From: Anaerolineaceae bacterium
GTDB taxonomy: Bacteria > Chloroflexota > Anaerolineae > Anaerolineales > Anaerolineaceae
Length of the DNA stretch: 15,762 bases
Assembly: GCA_014860845.1 (NCBI GenBank)
Contig: JACZIY010000317.1
Location: 1 to 15,762 of the forward strand
Direction: 5' to 3'
Below the pieces are notes generated by a model. That model saw nothing but the letters and a program-made list of their open reading frames with translations. It had not been told where the DNA came from and did not search any database. The stretch's first letter is position 1, and the number at the start of each line of letters is the position of its first letter. Of the stretch, positions 15,070 to 15,762 are shown piece after piece. Position numbers and translations under genes: made by a program.

Positions 15070-15762
15070 TCAAAAAGCAATATCTCCAATCTGTTTCATA
15101 TCAATTTCTTCTATTTCTTCGTATAGATATTCTAAATCTACGGCATCTAATTCACCTGATGAGCCAGGCGTTGAACCACGACCACAAAGTGAACGATAAT
15201 TGCAGAACTTACATCTTTTTTGATGATCGGTTAATGAAAACTCACCCAATTTTGTTGTTTCAATTTGGCTAATTAAATCCTGGATGAAAATAAAATCTGC
15301 TTGATATTGTTGTTCGGAATAAATAAATGATTGTGGTTCGTCTGGATAATTGGCAAACCAATAAATCATCTCAATTTGATCAGATTGTATTTTTTTTCCA
15401 TTGTTCCATTGTTTTCCCCCTAATTTTAATAACATTGGATAAAGGCGCGTTTGTATATGTTGTTCCAGATTATTTCTGGAAGGTTTGAAGTGGTTTGTTT
15501 TCCAATCAAGAATAGTAAATTTATCACCAGGTGAACAAACCAAAAGATCAAATATACCGACTAAGCTTGAATTATTAATTTTTGACGAGATCATAACCTC
15601 GGATTGATAGGGAAAATTAATAAATGCTTCCGCAAACGCAAGAAATGCGTTCCACCAGGTCGTAATATTTTCATTATCAATCTGTAAAAGGATATCTTCC
15701 GGATGGATGCCACTGAAATATTGTTGTGCCATGAGATGGAAAATTTTTCCATTATTGATTTG
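15070..15762 (-). CDS. PD-(D/E)XK nuclease with iron-sulphur cysteines (Cas4/AddB-like), partial at its N-terminus
   Basis: The open frame runs to the right edge, so the Met at 15732 is internal and the true start lies outside. Residue numbers here are from that Met. Visible RecB-family nuclease motifs are G-K-I-F-H just before it (motif I His), GIFD (D62), ILDWKTN (D76 and K78) and Q94-T-R-L-Y98. A C-terminal C174-x2-C177-x5-C183 set resembles the iron-sulphur cluster of Cas4 and AddB-type nucleases. A fourth cysteine would be expected upstream, beyond the window. The tail after the cluster is acidic. No cas genes are near, so CRISPR Cas4 is not indicated. It overlaps or abuts recJ and is probably co-transcribed with it, suggesting DNA-end processing. 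Confidence 0.85.
   Translation of the reverse strand, partial: QINNGKIFHLMAQQYFSGIHPEDILLQIDNENITTWWNAFLAFAEAFINFPYQSEVMISSKINNSSLVGIFDLLVCSPGDKFTILDWKTNHFKPSRNNLEQHIQTRLYPMLLKLGGKQWNNGKKIQSDQIEMIYWFANYPDEPQSFIYSEQQYQADFIFIQDLISQIETTKLGEFSLTDHQKRCKFCNYRSLCGRGSTPGSSGELDAVDLEYLYEEIEEIDMKQIGDIAF

Noticed and set aside
14955..15272. 105-codon plus-strand open frame opposite recJ and the nuclease gene.
   Set aside because: It is fully antisense to two well-supported genes and shows no domain or ribosome binding site. Similar antisense frames opposite mutS, smc and the foldase gene were dropped for the same reason.
15070..15762. CRISPR-associated Cas4 identity for the partial nuclease.
   Set aside because: There are no repeats, spacers or other cas genes in the window, and the pairing is with recJ. 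The motifs fit the wider PD-(D/E)XK Fe-S family equally well.

Overview
The window is a stretch of ordinary bacterial chromosome at roughly 40% G+C. It carries DNA repair, chromosome organisation, cofactor, RNA processing and ribosome genes, with no sign of a mobile element, phage or CRISPR array. The best guess for the host is a low-GC member of the Chloroflexota, probably Anaerolineae. This rests on a membrane-anchored foldase with a long Thr/Pro-rich insert, a fused MoaD-MoaE, and the general gene content and codon style. It is an inference from memory, not a database match.

Layout, left to right. The window opens with the 3' end of a plus-strand GH57-like (DUF3536) gene (2-232), converging on mutS (minus). 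Next come an unrecognised 181-residue plus-strand gene (2965-3510) and scpA (minus), whose stops lie 6 bases apart. scpA is divergent from moaC, which is translationally coupled to a moaD-moaE fusion. A well-formed promoter (TTGATA-17-TATAAT) then drives rnc and smc, and smc ends at a strong terminator. Everything to the right is on the minus strand: a parvulin-type foldase gene, the rpsF-ssb-rpsR operon with an S6:S18-type autoregulatory leader, recJ, and a partial PD-(D/E)XK iron-sulphur nuclease gene that leaves the window at 15762.

How the genes fit together. ScpA is the kleisin partner of SMC, though the two sit in separate transcription units and scpB is not here. MoaC and MoaD-MoaE perform the first and second stages of molybdopterin synthesis. 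The nuclease and RecJ are adjacent and probably co-transcribed, which suggests related DNA-end processing. MutS works on mismatches independently of them.

No wholly new system is evident. The most rewarding signals are regulatory or small-scale: the S6:S18 leader overlapping the rpsF ribosome binding site; a cluster of TTGAT/ATCAA half-sites on the rnc-smc promoter; promoters abutting the start codons of scpA and moaC (apparent leaderless genes); a MoaD diglycine whose codons also look like a ribosome binding site for a separate MoaE; an SSB lacking the usual acidic tip; and a hairpin with a tandemly repeated loop between rpsR and the foldase gene.
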